From Macrostomum hystrix (taxonomy: Eukaryota; Platyhelminthes; Macrostomidae), in NCBI GenBank assembly GCA_950097015.1, contig CATNEN010000003.1:5565501-5629500 (forward strand): a DNA stretch of 64,000 nucleotides, written 5' to 3'. Shown here in pieces: positions 34,901 to 54,308 of this stretch; the stretch's first letter is position 1, and each line of letters starts with the position of its first letter. Made by a program: the position numbers and the translations under genes. The notes under the pieces are model-generated. The model ran no database searches. It saw only the letters and a program-made list of their open reading frames with translations, and was not told the origin of the DNA.

Positions 34901-35957
34901 TTATATCCATGGTGCCACTACTCCATCCTCAAATTATATCCATGGTGCCACTACCCATCCTCAAATTATATCCATGGTGACACTACCCCATCCTCAAATT
35001 ATATCCATGGTGACACTACTCCATCCTCAACTCCATGGTGGCACTACCCCATCCTCAACTCCATGGTGGCACTACCCCATCCTCAACTCCATGGTGGCAC
35101 TACCCCATCCTCAACTCCATGGTGGCACTACCCCATCCTCAACTCCATGGTGGCACTACCCCATCCTCAACTCCATGGTGACACTACCCCATCCTCAACT
35201 CCATGGTGACACTACCCCATCCTCAACTCCATGGTGACACTACCCCATCCTCAAATTATATCCATGGTGGCACTACCCCATCCTCAAATTATATCCATGG
35301 TGACACTACCCCATCCTCAACTCCATGGTGGCACTACCCCATCCTCAACTCCATGGTGACACTACCCCATCCTCAAATTATATCCATGGTGGCACTACCC
35401 CATCCTCAAATTATATCCATGGTGGCACTACCCCATCCTCAACTCCATGGTGGCACTACCCCATCCTCAACTCCATGGTGACACTACCCCATCCTCAAAT
35501 TATATCCATGGTGGCACTACCCCATCCTCAAATTATATCCATGGTGACACTACCCCATCCTCAACTCCATTCACTTACACGGCTGAGTCCATTTCTCCAG
35601 TCCAACTAAAGCCTTGACCAATCGGCGCAAATGTCGTTGGCAACGATTTGTAACAGTAAATTTGGTTTCCAAGAAAATAGTCGATACGGCTTCTCGCCAT
35701 TGTTGCTTCGGGTCTGTTAGCAGATCCAGTATATTTAGCAGCGTAGCGTTGCTTTCAAATGTTAGTCGATTGGTCTGCAAACTTGAAACACTTTTCATTG
35801 CTTGTAAATAAATCGATGGTGCATTGTAACGCCTAGCAAAATCTGCAGTAGCGAGTTCAGCAGCCGTTATTGTTGAAAACTCGAAAATGACGAAGAAGCC
35901 AATGTAGAGAACAACGACAGTTGCTATCTGGTATGTCATTTTGCTTATTAAAGACAT
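22969..35957 (-). CDS. nrf-6: Nose-resistant-to-fluoxetine-type multipass membrane acyltransferase (6 exons, 791 aa)
   Basis: Family members are multipass acyltransferase-3 proteins with an N-terminal extracellular NRF domain, linked in nematodes to lipid and drug transport. Exons (-): 35957-35579, 34350-33975, 33083-32794, 26939-26410, 25922-25415, 23261-22969. All junction phases agree and the 2376-nt sum is in frame. Exons 1-2 encode a signal anchor ([17 protein letters not shown]) and the NRF domain, with [32 protein letters not shown] and the Cys-rich [10 protein letters not shown]. Exon 3 encodes a membrane segment ([13 protein letters not shown]) and an Ala/Ser-rich loop. Exon 4 starts the acyltransferase-3 domain: [20 protein letters not shown], with the conserved His, then [11 protein letters not shown]. 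Exons 5-6 carry [19 protein letters not shown], further membrane helices and [13 protein letters not shown]. Length and motif order are complete for the family. Introns 1, 2, 3 and 5 carry minisatellites and intron 3 also a gypsy element, yet coding sequence and splice sites look intact. Confidence 0.92.
23299..25262 (+). repeat. 24-bp minisatellite, ~82 copies, in acyltransferase intron 5
   Basis: Units translate as EANLVVSS with [16 protein letters not shown] and EANLVVYS variants, giving a 629-codon open frame (23265-25154) that runs antisense to the host gene and is not a gene. It fills most of intron 5 (25414-23262). On the sense strand each unit reads TTCAGAAGACACG followed by ACTAGATTCGC. 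Confidence 0.95.
26010..26212 (-). mobile_element. SINE family A copy, diverged and partial
   Basis: In intron 4 of the acyltransferase gene. On + it reads CACACAGGTGTGTACATCTG, CCTGACTTCCTCATCGTCAG, GCAGTGTACACTCT and then, more diverged, GAATGTGGCCTCGC and CTTTGCCACTCACC. That is the reverse complement of the family, ending in the remnant of the tRNA-like head. Confidence 0.7.
26255..26350 (+). mobile_element. tRNA-like sequence / SINE head
   Basis: GGCCTATCGGTTAGAGCGTC resembles an A-box region and GGGGGTTCGATTCCTGACTC a B box. The acceptor stem and anticodon arm are not convincingly formed. The downstream CAGATGGAACAGTTTTTGTC resembles the start of the family B SINE body, so this is more likely a SINE fragment than a functional tRNA. 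Confidence 0.5.
27055..27417 (+). mobile_element. SINE family A copy, full length with tRNA head
   Basis: The most complete copy. The A box is in GGTGGCAGAGTGGCTAACGC and the B box is TAAGTTCGATTCCACGGC. The full body follows to GGCTGCGGGTCTAGTGTCAC and a 3' ATTATTATTATT tail directly abutting the 16-bp minisatellite. Located in acyltransferase intron 3, antisense to the host gene. Confidence 0.85.
27418..27933 (-). repeat. 16-bp minisatellite, left part (~32 copies)
   Basis: Unit on + is CTATCCCGTGTCTTAT with CTCAT and CTCC variants. On the sense strand of the host gene it reads GATAAGACACGGGATA. The array is interrupted at 27933 by the gypsy element and resumes at 32462. Confidence 0.95.
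27934..28157 (-). repeat. 3' LTR of the gypsy element
   Basis: 224 bp, bounded TGTAG...CTACA, apparently identical to the 5' copy. Confidence 0.95.
28240..31467 (-). CDS. pol: Gypsy Pol polyprotein (protease, RT, RNase H, integrase)
   Basis: Open for 1075 codons. Domains in order: aspartic protease ([13 protein letters not shown]), reverse transcriptase ([14 protein letters not shown], then the catalytic YIDDILVHS), RNase H ([27 protein letters not shown]), an integrase HHCC zinc finger (HPGRKATQ...CQQCQQCK), and an integrase core with [16 protein letters not shown] and a final Glu in [12 protein letters not shown]. It ends with a GPY-type module (PYQGPYAVL). PR-RT-RH-IN order identifies Ty3/gypsy. 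It overlaps gag by about 109 bp in the -1 frame, so translation likely needs -1 frameshifting. The first in-frame Met is not necessarily used. No disrupting stops are seen. Confidence 0.95.
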   Translation of the reverse strand: MVSVAWTEADDNTRQPPTYPDSIPLKQPNADSGVKLVGHVPRPSRDPSQANTLLLLCQILRSPVSFIVDTGAERSLLPLKFAPQNLLTTTHVKLCSIDGREIPTFGQCCVTLTIPGLRRPYPASFIVTDTAPILGADFFLKFGFLIDLNTRRIQDPATSLYANLSPSSAQLPKINATTQLEPTTPLKNFPRLLEAPDYTAPPATSVRHRIETTGEPVFCRPRPLSPAKYEIAKLEFDKLLRFGIVRPSASPWASPLHMVKKRDGSWRPCGDYRALNAATKPDRYPIPNINHFHHRLHGAKVFSTLDLVKAYHFIPIADEDVEKTAICTPFGSFEYIRMPFGLRNAASTFQRYVDSVFSDLPFVTSYIDDILVHSQSREEHQAHIEEVLRRLSDKGLGVNSEKCHFFRDSVEFLGYFVTADGIRPLPNRVEALRKLEAPTDMQSLRRYLGMFGFYQRCIPNYAEIATPLRQLVTAPFNWTKRHDDAWKELQDSLANAVTLTFPQANATFTITTDASATAIGAALHQVVAEQSSPLAFYSRKLSDTEAAYSTFDRELLAIFAAVKTWKYMIQGQQTTVFCDHKPISGAFRNKKERFSDRQQRQLSVITEFVSDIIHISGKDNIVADTLSRPVYPSQNPPPTTIRLLSDLPQCVDLPAIARAQKENPEDEPQTGRFSNFDIGIKDFPLRCEISQTNPRPVIPRTLRRAVFDSLHAFAHPGRKATQRLIVYRFFWLGMANDIQRWVAECQQCQQCKTGRHVQRPLQQLPAPSQRFTTVHIDLVGPLPPPESTDVSPRPRYLLTMVDAYSRWIEAAPLIDITATSVACAFLESWISRFGPPLTLVTDQGAQFRAELMQNLATLLGIHHIRTSAYNPRANGIVERTHRTLKSGLKARGKNWLQQLPIVLLGMRIFADETGASPFSIVTGEQPLVPPVVADTSSVKELSTRLHQLFFPYRQPRTREVRIHLPADLAACTHVWLRLDRVRRPLEAPYQGPYAVLERHETTFTLEINGKPSVVSIDRVKPATLPAPVPISKAPATTVTPENPPAANMRAKTASHVRFSTEPSVKLFYATEPLLT
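31359..32213 (-). CDS. gag: Gypsy Gag protein, ~284 aa
   Basis: Start chosen at the Met of [13 protein letters not shown] just after the primer-binding site; upstream codons are within the LTR. The middle matches the gypsy Gag capsid pattern ([17 protein letters not shown], then [45 protein letters not shown]). The C-terminus has an atypical knuckle of the C-x2-H-x8-C-x3-C kind ([18 protein letters not shown]). Structural protein of the intracellular particle. Confidence 0.9.
   Translation of the reverse strand: MPKTRRHEPGTAEAQRQQRQPDETPQIPERKITQHAVKPPAFYRKSPEIWFRQLEAQFTLAGIVNPTTKFHHTLAALPEDVACSIDLDTGDYASLKSAVLESLRVNRHQRIEEALAAVELGDRRPSQLVNDIKRKFGEVGLQVDDSIVKSRLLSALPTHIRSALVGHEDAPLDAFSKIADSMLAVSASTTPFAPINRAIAPGQLSAGNKKSPFRGARRVDFQANRNSLRRPKICNGHLYYAAEARTCRPWCQWPGPKPTITLASRQPTPTQSRSSSPTPTAASN
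32238..32461 (-). repeat. 5' LTR of the gypsy element
   Basis: 224 bp, apparently identical to the 3' LTR, which implies a very recent insertion. Confidence 0.95.
32462..32783 (-). repeat. 16-bp minisatellite, right part (~20 copies)
   Basis: Continuation of the array split by the gypsy insertion; same unit and variants (CTTAT, CTCAT, CCTAC). It ends about 10 bp from the donor splice site of acyltransferase exon 3, so the array abuts the exon. Confidence 0.95.
33255..33460 (-). mobile_element. SINE family B copy (tRNA-derived)
   Basis: On the - strand the head reads GTAGCCTAGAGGTTAGAGCG (A box) and GGAGGTTCGATTTCC (B box). The body follows: CACTGAAACAATTTGTGTCC, CAGCTGTTAAATGGGTACCA, GGGATAATTGAAGGTGGGTG, AGTCCATGGACTGAACAGCC. 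Other copies are at about 34477-34713 and 42925-43058. In acyltransferase intron 2. Confidence 0.78.
33497..33900 (+). repeat. 27-bp minisatellite, ~15 copies, in acyltransferase intron 2
   Basis: The unit encodes VKRDIQHTE in one frame (27 bp), with K and L variants. No stop occurs in several frames on both strands, which explains the open frames of 155-187 codons over it; these are artefacts. Confidence 0.93.
34477..34713 (-). mobile_element. SINE family B copy, nearly full length
   Basis: Same family as 33255-33460. On - the head is GTAGCCTAGTGGTTAGAGCG with B box GGGGGTTCGATTCCCGAC. The body runs to GTACGCAGTCTTCAG. In acyltransferase intron 1. Confidence 0.8.
34838..35570 (+). repeat. 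Minisatellite of alternating 28- and 33-bp units, acyltransferase intron 1
   Basis: Units start CCATGGTGGCACTACCCCAT and end CCTCAACT (28 bp) or CCTCAAATTATAT (33 bp); about 24 copies. Runs of each type are interleaved. The array ends directly at the exon 1 donor (CCGT|GTAAGT at 35578). Confidence 0.93.
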
Positions 35958-36525
35958 TTTAGCTTGCTAATCCAATTAAAAACCTTCCATTGGTTGTCTG
36001 TAGTTGGAATTAATTTCTAAGTTCAAAATAAAAGTTATTTTGTCTGCTTTAGAAACAAAAAGTCTTAGAGATCAGCGCAGACTGAGAATGATGAACAGAA
36101 AGGTCTGGACCTAAAAGCTCTAACATTACGCTCGTGTTTACTTCACTTTTCTGCCTGTGACACTTGCGTGCAGTGGGAGACATTTGATGAATGTACATTG
36201 GAATGCAGCTGCCAAGGCTGGTGTACATTCATACTAAGCTACCGCACGCACAGAAAAGAAGGATGGAAAGTGTACAGAAGGAAAGTGTAATTAAACAAAC
36301 AAGATATTATCTTTGCACTAGAATACAGCAGAATGAATGTGCCTGTACTGTAAAGTTTTAAACTTTAAATCAAACTTTATCAAGTTTCAAACAAATTCAT
36401 TCATCAAATATCCATTCCAGTTGGTACTTAATTCCAAAGTGCATCATTTTCGTACTTATAGTTGTTCGATAAACTAGCTGTACTAGCTTCCCTTCTAGCT
36501 ATTAGTATATATAGCTATGATATGA
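35958..36525. other. 5' flank of the acyltransferase gene
   Basis: Presumed - strand promoter region. No clear TATA box or exon seen. A small inverted motif pair around ATGAATGTACATT / GTGTACATTCAT lies near 36188-36230. Confidence 0.35.
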
Positions 36526-36529
36526 TGGG

Positions 36530-37198
36530 ATTGTTACGCTCGTATAATGGGATTGGTATGATGGGATTGATCTTATGGGATTGGTATGATGGGATTGGTA
36601 TGATATGATGGGATTGGTATGATGGGATTGGTATGATGGGATTGGTATGATGGGATTGGTACGCTCGTATAATGGGATTGGTATGATGGGATTGATCTTA
36701 TGGGATTGGTATGATGGGATTGGTATGATGGGATTGGTATGATGGGATTGGTACGCTCGTATAATGGGATTGGTATGATGGGATTGATCTTATGGGATTG
36801 GTATGATGGGATTGGTATGATGGGATTGGTATGATGGGATTGGTATGATGGGATTGGTATGATGGGATTGGTATGATGGGATTGGTATGATGGGATTGGT
36901 ATGATGGGATTGGTATGATGGGATTGGTATGATGGGATTGGTATGATGGGATTGGTATGATGGGATTGGTATGATGGGATTGGTGTGATGGGATTGGTAT
37001 GATGGGATTGGTGTGATGGGATTGGTATGATGGGATTGGTATGATGGGATTGGTATGATGGGATTGGTGTGATGGGATTGGTATGATGGGATTGGTATGA
37101 TGGGATTGGTATGATGGGATTGGTATGATGGGATTGGTATGATGGGATTGGTGTGATGGGATTGGTATGATGGGATTGGTATGATGGGATTGGTATGA
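36530..37198 (-). repeat. 14-bp minisatellite, ~47 copies
   Basis: Unit on + is TGGGATTGGTATGA. The left part contains a higher-order block (GTACGCTCGTATAATGGGAT ... GATTGATCTTATGGGATTGG) repeated about three times, at 36537, 36660 and 36752. The - strand open frames of 147-177 codons (HTNPIIPIPSYQS type) come from stop-free repeats. Confidence 0.95.
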
Positions 37199-37362
37199 TA
37201 AAAGTGACGTTCTGGGATCGGTACGGTCCACATTCTATAGTGTTTAGAGAGAAACTTTACCGAGTGTCTATAGCAGATGGAACAGCTAGAATGGTTTTTA
37301 TTGGCTCATTGTTCAGGGGTGGTAGCAACAATAGATATTTTTTTAATCGATAGAATACTCAA

Positions 37363-38118
37363 ATGCTCTGTAGCTTCGTCACAACTCTACTGCCGCTGTC
37401 ACAAGCGATGGCATCAAAGCTGCTGTTTCATCATCTAACACTGTTGGGAACGCTCATTGCCATAGCTACAGGACATTGCATAAGTCCATTCACTGACAGG
37501 CTCGGTAGCTGCGTCTACATCAGCGAGGACCCGGATGCCTCAAGCTGGTGCGATGCAGCCAGACGGTGTCAGAATATCGGCGGGGAGCTGCTGATGGACC
37601 TGACTGCCATTCGAGCTGTGAACCGCTGGATAAACTCGGTCTACTACATCGGAGTGACGGACCTACTGGTTGAGGCTAGACGGTCTCGCAGTGGTTGGAG
37701 ATTCGCCAACGGCTCCCTGTTTCCTGAGCTCAGTGACGCTGACTGGATGACTTCACTGCCGAATAGTGCGAGCCAAGACGACGACTTTCTGGCAGTCAGT
37801 GCCGATGGCTTGCGAGACCGGCCTCCCAGAGAGGATAAAAAGTTTGTTTGCCAGCCAGTTGCCACGCCGAACAGTTCCTATTTTAATAGAATGGACTTTC
37901 TGAAGCTGGGCAACATCAGCCCTGTCTACTGCTACACTGACGCCTCTGCGAGCTCCGAGCTGCACTGCCTGTGGCCCTGTGCGCAGCGCTGGGAGTGTCG
38001 GGCCGCCCTGTTCAACCGTGTCAGCGGCGCCTGTCGTATGCTGGACTTCGCCGACGCCAGCGTTGGTAACGGCATCGAGACTGACCCGAGCTGGGTGAAG
38101 TTCGTCAAGAAATACTGA
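37363..38118 (+). CDS. Secreted C-type-lectin-like / PAN-like protein, single exon (236-251 aa)
   Basis: The likely start is the second Met at 37408 (MASKLLFHHLTLLGTLIAIATGHC), which gives a compact signal peptide; the upstream Met at 37363 would extend it by 15 residues. Residues after cleavage show a lectin-like fold pattern: CVYISEDPDASSWCDAARRC, GGELLMD, YYIGVTDL, SGWRFANGSLFPE, DADWM and the closing KKFVCQP. The second half has a cysteine-rich segment (VYCYTDASASSELHCLWPCA, WECRAALFNRVSGACRML) like a PAN/apple-type module. No EPN/QPD motif. AATAAA at 38297-38302 could end the transcript. Family assignment is by pattern; ligand unknown. It is unrelated in exon structure to the lectin gene at 11.6-21.5 kb. 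Confidence 0.72.
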   Translation: MLCSFVTTLLPLSQAMASKLLFHHLTLLGTLIAIATGHCISPFTDRLGSCVYISEDPDASSWCDAARRCQNIGGELLMDLTAIRAVNRWINSVYYIGVTDLLVEARRSRSGWRFANGSLFPELSDADWMTSLPNSASQDDDFLAVSADGLRDRPPREDKKFVCQPVATPNSSYFNRMDFLKLGNISPVYCYTDASASSELHCLWPCAQRWECRAALFNRVSGACRMLDFADASVGNGIETDPSWVKFVKKY

Positions 38119-38303
38119 GAAATACATGTCATATGTGATCTGCTTATCAGAGTTAAGTGACATGATAAATATCAAATATACCCTCCACCAATACTGGCTA
38201 GTTTTCTAGAGTCTTAAGTCTCACAATTTCTTATCCTCAGCAAACAGTCACGATTGGCATGTGTTCGTCAAAATGTCCCTGTGATTTTAGGAAACGAATA
38301 AAT

Positions 38304-40077
38304 GTGCCGAATATGTGGCAAATTTCTCTGCACATCATTTACAATTCTGGTTTGTTAGTGAAAGACAAAGCTTAGAATTTATGCTATATTTTCAGAAAAT
38401 GCTTCCAAGTCCAACTATCTTCTACGTACGAGTTCTGCAATCTCCCATCATGCAGGACGGAATAGGTAAGACATAGACACTACATAGCAAGTCCAGCAAG
38501 TGTTAAAGTGCAAAGGCAGGGAGTTCTGCCCGACAAACAGTCAAGATACGTCTGCAGTTACTCAATACTCCCCGACTTTGTAAGTCCATTATCGGGGTGT
38601 CTCTTATACCATCTTTTGTATTTTTTTTATCAAAAAAAGCAACTAGACCTCGGGCAGATTGTGCAAGTTACTCAGACGAAATAGCTAGAGAGGAAATCTC
38701 TGCATTAGACAAACTCCCGAGTAAATTTTGAGTTTTAAAGACGTCATGTCACCAGCACTCTGTTTTTTTAAAAGCCGTTAGTGCAAATGATGCAGATTTT
38801 TAAACGATCGATTTCAATATTTTTGCATACAGAAACTTAAAACGAATTATGGAGAGCATTCGATGAAGGAGATAAAATCGAAACAACCATTAAAAAATCT
38901 ATATTGACACTGAGAAATTTTATAAAGTAAAAAAAACTTTTAGCTCCCCATTTTTTCTGTACCACTTTTCAGCGGCAGTACTTACTCTTGAAACACAGTT
39001 TCGGTAGGATTAAGCACCAACCTAGCTCTAGCTCCATCATCAGCAGCGATGTATGCAACCATTTGACCGACATACTTTGCTTTACTTAATGGTTATGGTT
39101 GGTTACTTCATGCCTTGCAAATTTTATCTGGACTAGACGATAATGACAAGAACAACAGAATAAGTTTATTTTTAAAGCATATCCTTTGTTGGCAAAACGC
39201 ACGAGCACATGCGCATTCACAGTGATTTTCGTGTTAGCCTTCATTCATGCAAATTAAGGCTAACACGCGCACGGCGACAATATTAACAAAAAGTGAATCA
39301 GAGCTAAAGCCATACAACGACCATTCATACGATGCTCGGTAAATTTTGGGTCTTTTGTTCTTGCTTTCAGCGATATTGTACAGGCACTAAGAATGGCATA
39401 GACTATATTGCATCTTGCATGCATGGATGGGATGGGATGCAATCAAGTTGAGACTTTCCAGTTTATGGCACATGAACCAGCAAAGTCGAAGTCTGAATGA
39501 AAGATGATGCGCTCTTTAGTCTGATAACTTCATAAAAAACACAGACTTGAATCATAGGGCAACAGTACGTGCAACATTTAACTGGACCGAGACGTCCGGA
39601 GATTATTTCTATTATCGCATATACTTTAAATGCGTGCCATAAACATCTTATTAAATCAATGAAAAGGTAATGCCATTCTTTCAAAACTTGGTAACCTATT
39701 AGTATGACCTTGTTAGTATTTAAATGTCTTAAAATATTTTTACTTTTTTGCAACAGACTTTTTATTTTCATTTTATTTTGCATTACCATTATGTTCAACT
39801 TGAAAAATCTGTTACGTTTTCTGAGAGTAGACCTAACTTACAGAAATTTTATTTAGAACTGTAACTGTTTGCGGATACAGTTTTTGTGTACGACATATAA
39901 ATATATATAAGCCGTCCCGTCCCATTTGCTTTATCTAATAAAAGTCATTATTTTTTGCTAAACTTTTGTGTCGCAGTACTTTTTAGTTAAATATTAAAGT
40001 GGTTTATAATTTTTTGTAATGTATATAATTTATCCTAATTTTAGATAAATATTTTCTTTCTCCTAAATATTAAAGCT
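38304..40077. other. Intergenic stretch, AT-rich; includes a perfect hairpin
   Basis: No exon recognised. A perfect 12-bp inverted repeat, CGTGTTAGCCTT...AAGGCTAACACG, lies at about 39230-39267 with a loop of about 14 bp. The region should contain the promoter of the SANBR gene. Confidence 0.45.
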
Positions 40078-50583
<10,506 letters not shown>

Positions 50584-51067
50584 GGCCGGCTATAGAACTG
50601 CACTGCACCCAAACCAATCTAATGCAAACTAATCTAATACATTATCATGTATGGTGGACTGCTTACATAATGTCATTTTTGGGGCAAACTAACAATCGGC
50701 ATGCCCCTTCCAAAGGCTGTGTACAACTGTTTAGTCCATAGACGCCCATAGTCCATATATTGCTGTTTAATTTCTATCTCTCTTTTTCTCGTACTGTTTG
50801 AATACTGTAACAAAGTATGCCGTTTCTTCGCTTTGTTTGTTTTAATTTTATTCACAATACAATAAATGCAACTGCAATTAAATCTATTAAAAGCCTAATG
50901 CACAATGAAAATAATAGCACAAGCTTAAACTTGTTAATTCGTAGTTTCATACATCAATTTTTGGCAAAAATGGCACAAAAAGCATCACATAGATGCGAAT
51001 ATGATAATAAATTTCTATTTAGTAAAATTTAGCATGATTTCAAACAGAATAAATTCAACCAAAAGTT
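50584..51067. other. Convergent 3' UTR interval of SANBR and PISD
   Basis: Only 484 bp separate the two stop codons. The + strand has AATAAA at 50861-50866 and the - strand has AATAAA at 50852-50847, so the two transcripts may end within a few bases of each other or overlap. A family B SINE fragment (AAGGCTGTGTACAACTGTTT, GTCCATAGAC) lies near 50713-50745. Confidence 0.5.
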
Positions 51068-53704
51068 CTACAATACACCAAGAGCCTCGCCAACTTTCAC
51101 CCGTTGTCCTGCCTGCACTCTAAATTTAAATTCACCAGGAGCTTCAAACAGCAGTACAATTGTGCTGCCCAAATTGAATTCGCCAAATAATTCGCCTTTG
51201 CTTAGAGACAGGCCGTCAGAGTCTGATGTGAAATGCAAGTCTCGATAAGCTGCTAGCGGCTTGTCACTGTTAGTGGTCAGATCCTGAGAGGGTGAGAGAA
51301 ACATGTTTTATGGTGTTGCAATTTAACATCCCTGCCATCTCTACCCTCTCCCTGCCATCTCTACCCTCTTCCTACTATCTCTACCCTCTCCCTACTATCT
51401 CTACCCCTTCCCTGCCATCTCTACATTCTCCCTGCCATCTCTACCCTCTCCCTGCCATCTCTACACTCTCCCTGCCATCTCTACCCTCTTCCTACTATCT
51501 CTACCCTCTCCCTACTATCTCTACCCCCTCCCTGCCATCTCTACATTCTCCCTGCCATCTCTACCCTCTCCCTACTATCTCTACCCTCTCCCTACAATCT
51601 ACAGTCTCTGACTGCCATCTCTACCCTCTCCCTGCCATCTCTACCCTCTCCCTGCAATCTCCACCCTCTCCCTGCCATATCTACCCTCTCCCTACTATCT
51701 CTACCCTCTCCCTACTATCTCCCCCCTCCCCCCTACTATCTCTACCCTCTCCCTACTATCTCTACCCTCTCCCTACTATCTCTACCCTCCCCCTACTATC
51801 TCTACCCTCTCCCTGCAACAGTCTCTGACTGCCATCTCTACCATCTCCCTGCCATCTCCAGTCTCTCCCTGCCATCTCTACCATCTCCCTGCCATCTCTA
51901 CCATCTCCCTGCCATCTCTACCATCTCCCTGCCATCTCTACCATCTCCCTGCCATCTCTGTCCTCTCCCTGCGATCTCTACCCTCCCCCTACTATCTCTA
52001 CCCTCTCCCTGCAACAGTCTCTGACTGCCATCTCTACCATCTCCCTGCCATCTCCAGTCTCTCCCTGCGATCTCTACCCTCTCCCTGCAATCTACAGTCT
52101 CCCTGCCATCTCTACCATCTCCCTGCCACTCTCTGCCATCTATACTCTCTCCCTGCCATCTCTACCCTCTCCCTACCATCTCTACTCTCTCCCTACCATC
52201 TCTACCCTCTCCCAGCCATCTCTACAGTCTTTCCCTGTCATCTCCAGTCTCACCCTGCCATCTTCACCCTCCCCTCTGTCTAGCAATCCCATATAACTGA
52301 CCGAGTCAGCGTAGATCCGAATGGAGCCAACATTAGTAGCTCCAACAGCGGCATAGGCAAAGAAGCCATGCTCCCAATGGCCAGTGTAAATCGCTCGCTC
52401 GTTCAAACAGAAAAGGCCGCCTAGTTTAGCAGCCAGATACGGTGAGACTGACATCAGATAGCCTGGAAAATGTCGACGTTTCAACGCTTGCCAATCTGCA
52501 GCCGAATGGAATCTGTGATAGTCACCAGGGGACAAATAGATGACGCAATGGTACAGATCGTTACTGCCCTTGCTCTTTAGCTGAGAATAATAGCTTGAGT
52601 CTGGTACGCGCGAAGAAGCGGACACTGCATCTTCATCACCGCACAATGGACCGAGGAATCCCTGAAGAAAAAATTGTGTGAATGTGATGTTATGGTGGTG
52701 AATAATAATACTATTAACTGAATGAGGGCTGTGGGCGATTGCACAAGCTTGGGGACACTAGACCCGCAGCCAGCGAGGAGGCAATTCTGCCTATTTCCTG
52801 AACACACGCTCACACAGAAGTGTGTACATCTGCCCTGACTTTCTCATCGTGTCTTGAAGGTCGGCACTCAACGGCGTGAATTGCACGACAAGCCCCCAAG
52901 CCTTCTCTCCGCGGCTGCGCACCGAATGTGTGTGGCCTCGCCGCGGCTTCGAGCTCAGGGACCTTGGTGCGAGAGGCAAATGCTTTAGTCGTTCTGCCAC
53001 TCACCCTCAAGATGTTGGGTGAATGTCCGAGGGAGTTGATGAGGTTTGGGTCGGGTCGGGTGAATGTCTTTTAGATGATAAAGTGGAGGGTAAAAGGATG
53101 AGCTGAGGTGACGCTAATGGCTGCTCGAGTTAGCAAGATTACCTGAGCTTACCTGAAGCGTATAATCGACACCCTTGACTTGTTCCAATCGGCCATCGGG
53201 CTCAACCCGGCCCAGGTGCAATACCAGGCCGTCAGCGGGAGCCACAAGTTTGGTGTCAGTGTCCACAGGCCTGGCTCCGGGCACTAATTCGCGCCGGAAA
53301 AATTCTGATAAATTTTTGAATTTTGTCAGATTGTCACTGTTGACAGCTTCGTCCAGGTTGCAAGAGAACAGCCAAGCGTAGGAGTTGTAGATTGGCTGGC
53401 GAGCAAATTTTGGCAGATCCATTTGGTGGCAGCGACCCCACAGGCGGGACAGAGCATTGAGGGGCATTCGTCGGTATGCTTGAAGCTTTGGAAAATTTTT
53501 GGCTTCACTAATTGTATTTTGTGAATTCGAAATATCATGCCATTAAACCAGAACCTTAAAATTTCTCACCATCAATGACGAATCTTCCATGTAAATGGCA
53601 TTCCAATTTTCCTTTTCTTTAGTAGTCAGCGGTCTGAAGAGAACCCAAGAACTGTAAGCCAAGGAGCAGCCAACACTGGTGCCCAAAATACTTTTTAATC
53701 GCAT
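51068..53704 (-). CDS. PISD: Mitochondrial phosphatidylserine decarboxylase proenzyme (4 exons, 347 aa)
   Basis: Converts phosphatidylserine to phosphatidylethanolamine at the inner mitochondrial membrane, using a pyruvoyl group made by self-cleavage. Exons (-): 53704-53570, 53485-53153, 52661-52302, 51283-51068; all phase 0, total 1044 nt. Exon 1 gives a short basic start (MRLKS) and a hydrophobic segment (ILGTSVGCSLAYSSWVLF) fitting an inner-membrane anchor. Exon 2: LNALSRLWGR, then FKNLSEFFRRELVPGARPV, LVAPADGLVLHLG and VKGVDYTLQ. Exon 3: LYHCVIYLSPGDYHRFHSA with the conserved His residues, RRHFPGYLMSV, NERAIYTG and VGATNVGSIRIY. Exon 4: GEFNLGSTIVLLFEAP contains the LGST cleavage site whose Ser becomes the pyruvoyl group. 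The exon 2 acceptor (CCAAAG|CTT) was chosen because it restores frame. The N-terminus is the least certain part. Confidence 0.93.
51325..52265 (-). repeat. ~20-bp CT-rich minisatellite in PISD intron 3
   Basis: Units CTCCCTGCCATCTCTACCCT with CTACTATCT and CCAGTCTCT variants, about 46 copies. It includes a larger duplicated block (CTGCAACAGTCTCTGACTGC at about 51812 and 52010; an additional CTGACTGCC at about 51607). It reaches to within about 40 bp of both flanking exons. Confidence 0.94.
52715..53012 (-). mobile_element. SINE family A copy
   Basis: In PISD intron 2. + strand shows GGGGACACTAGACCCGCAGC, GAGGAGGCAATTCTGCC, GTGTGTACATCTGCCCTGAC, ACGACAAGCCCCCAAGCCTT and CGAGCTCAGGGACCTTGGTG. 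The right-hand end carries the tRNA-like head, with an A-box remnant (GTTCTGCCACTCACC). Confidence 0.8.
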
Positions 53705-54044
53705 GGCTTATGAAATTGTTGAAATAAAAGCATAACATTATATTATTATACTATTAATATAAAATGCAATAAACCAATAAAGCCACAATTAGGTAGATAA
53801 CAGGTAATAAATATTAGTGAGGGAAGTAATTCTTATTATGATCAATCAAATAACTAACTAAAAGAAGATAATTCTTTTATTTTACAGAGAAATTTATAAC
53901 TAAGCAATAGTTCCTAATAATATGTCAATACAAAGAACTTCTTTGCAGCTATTCACACACAAAATCTACTTGCACTGAATAGGCTGGCATTTGCTATCCT
54001 TTAAATTGGCTAGGCCTACAAATCCTACAATCTTTATTCACATA

Positions 54045-54308
54045 CATGCGCAACACCCGGCCGAGCCGGCTGGGTGAAATGAGGGCCAAGCAAGGTAAGT
54101 CGCAAAAACCAATCGACCAAGCGCAAAAAAATCAAAGGGGGGACCAAGGGACAAAAAAGGAAGGCGTGAAGAAAAGGAAAAAAGGGAGAGAAAAAGAGAG
54201 CAAATGAGAGCAAACTAAGTCGTAAATAGAGCAATGAAACGAACTAAGTTGCAAATGAGAGCAAAAACTAAGTCGCACAGCCGGCTAAGATTTGGGAGGT
54301 TGCGCATG
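54045..54308. mobile_element. MITE-like repeat, copy 1 (264 bp, 10-bp terminal inverted repeat)
   Basis: Bounded by CATGCGCAAC and GTTGCGCATG. The interior is purine-rich (GGGACCAAGGGACAAAAAAG, GAAAAAGAGAGCAAATGAGA, AACTAAGTCGTAAATAGAGC) with no coding capacity. A second copy lies at 56402-56676. Confidence 0.72.

Noticed and set aside
36698-37233. HTNPIIPIP repeat protein
   Set aside because: Product of a 14-bp tandem repeat in stop-free frames; no unique sequence.
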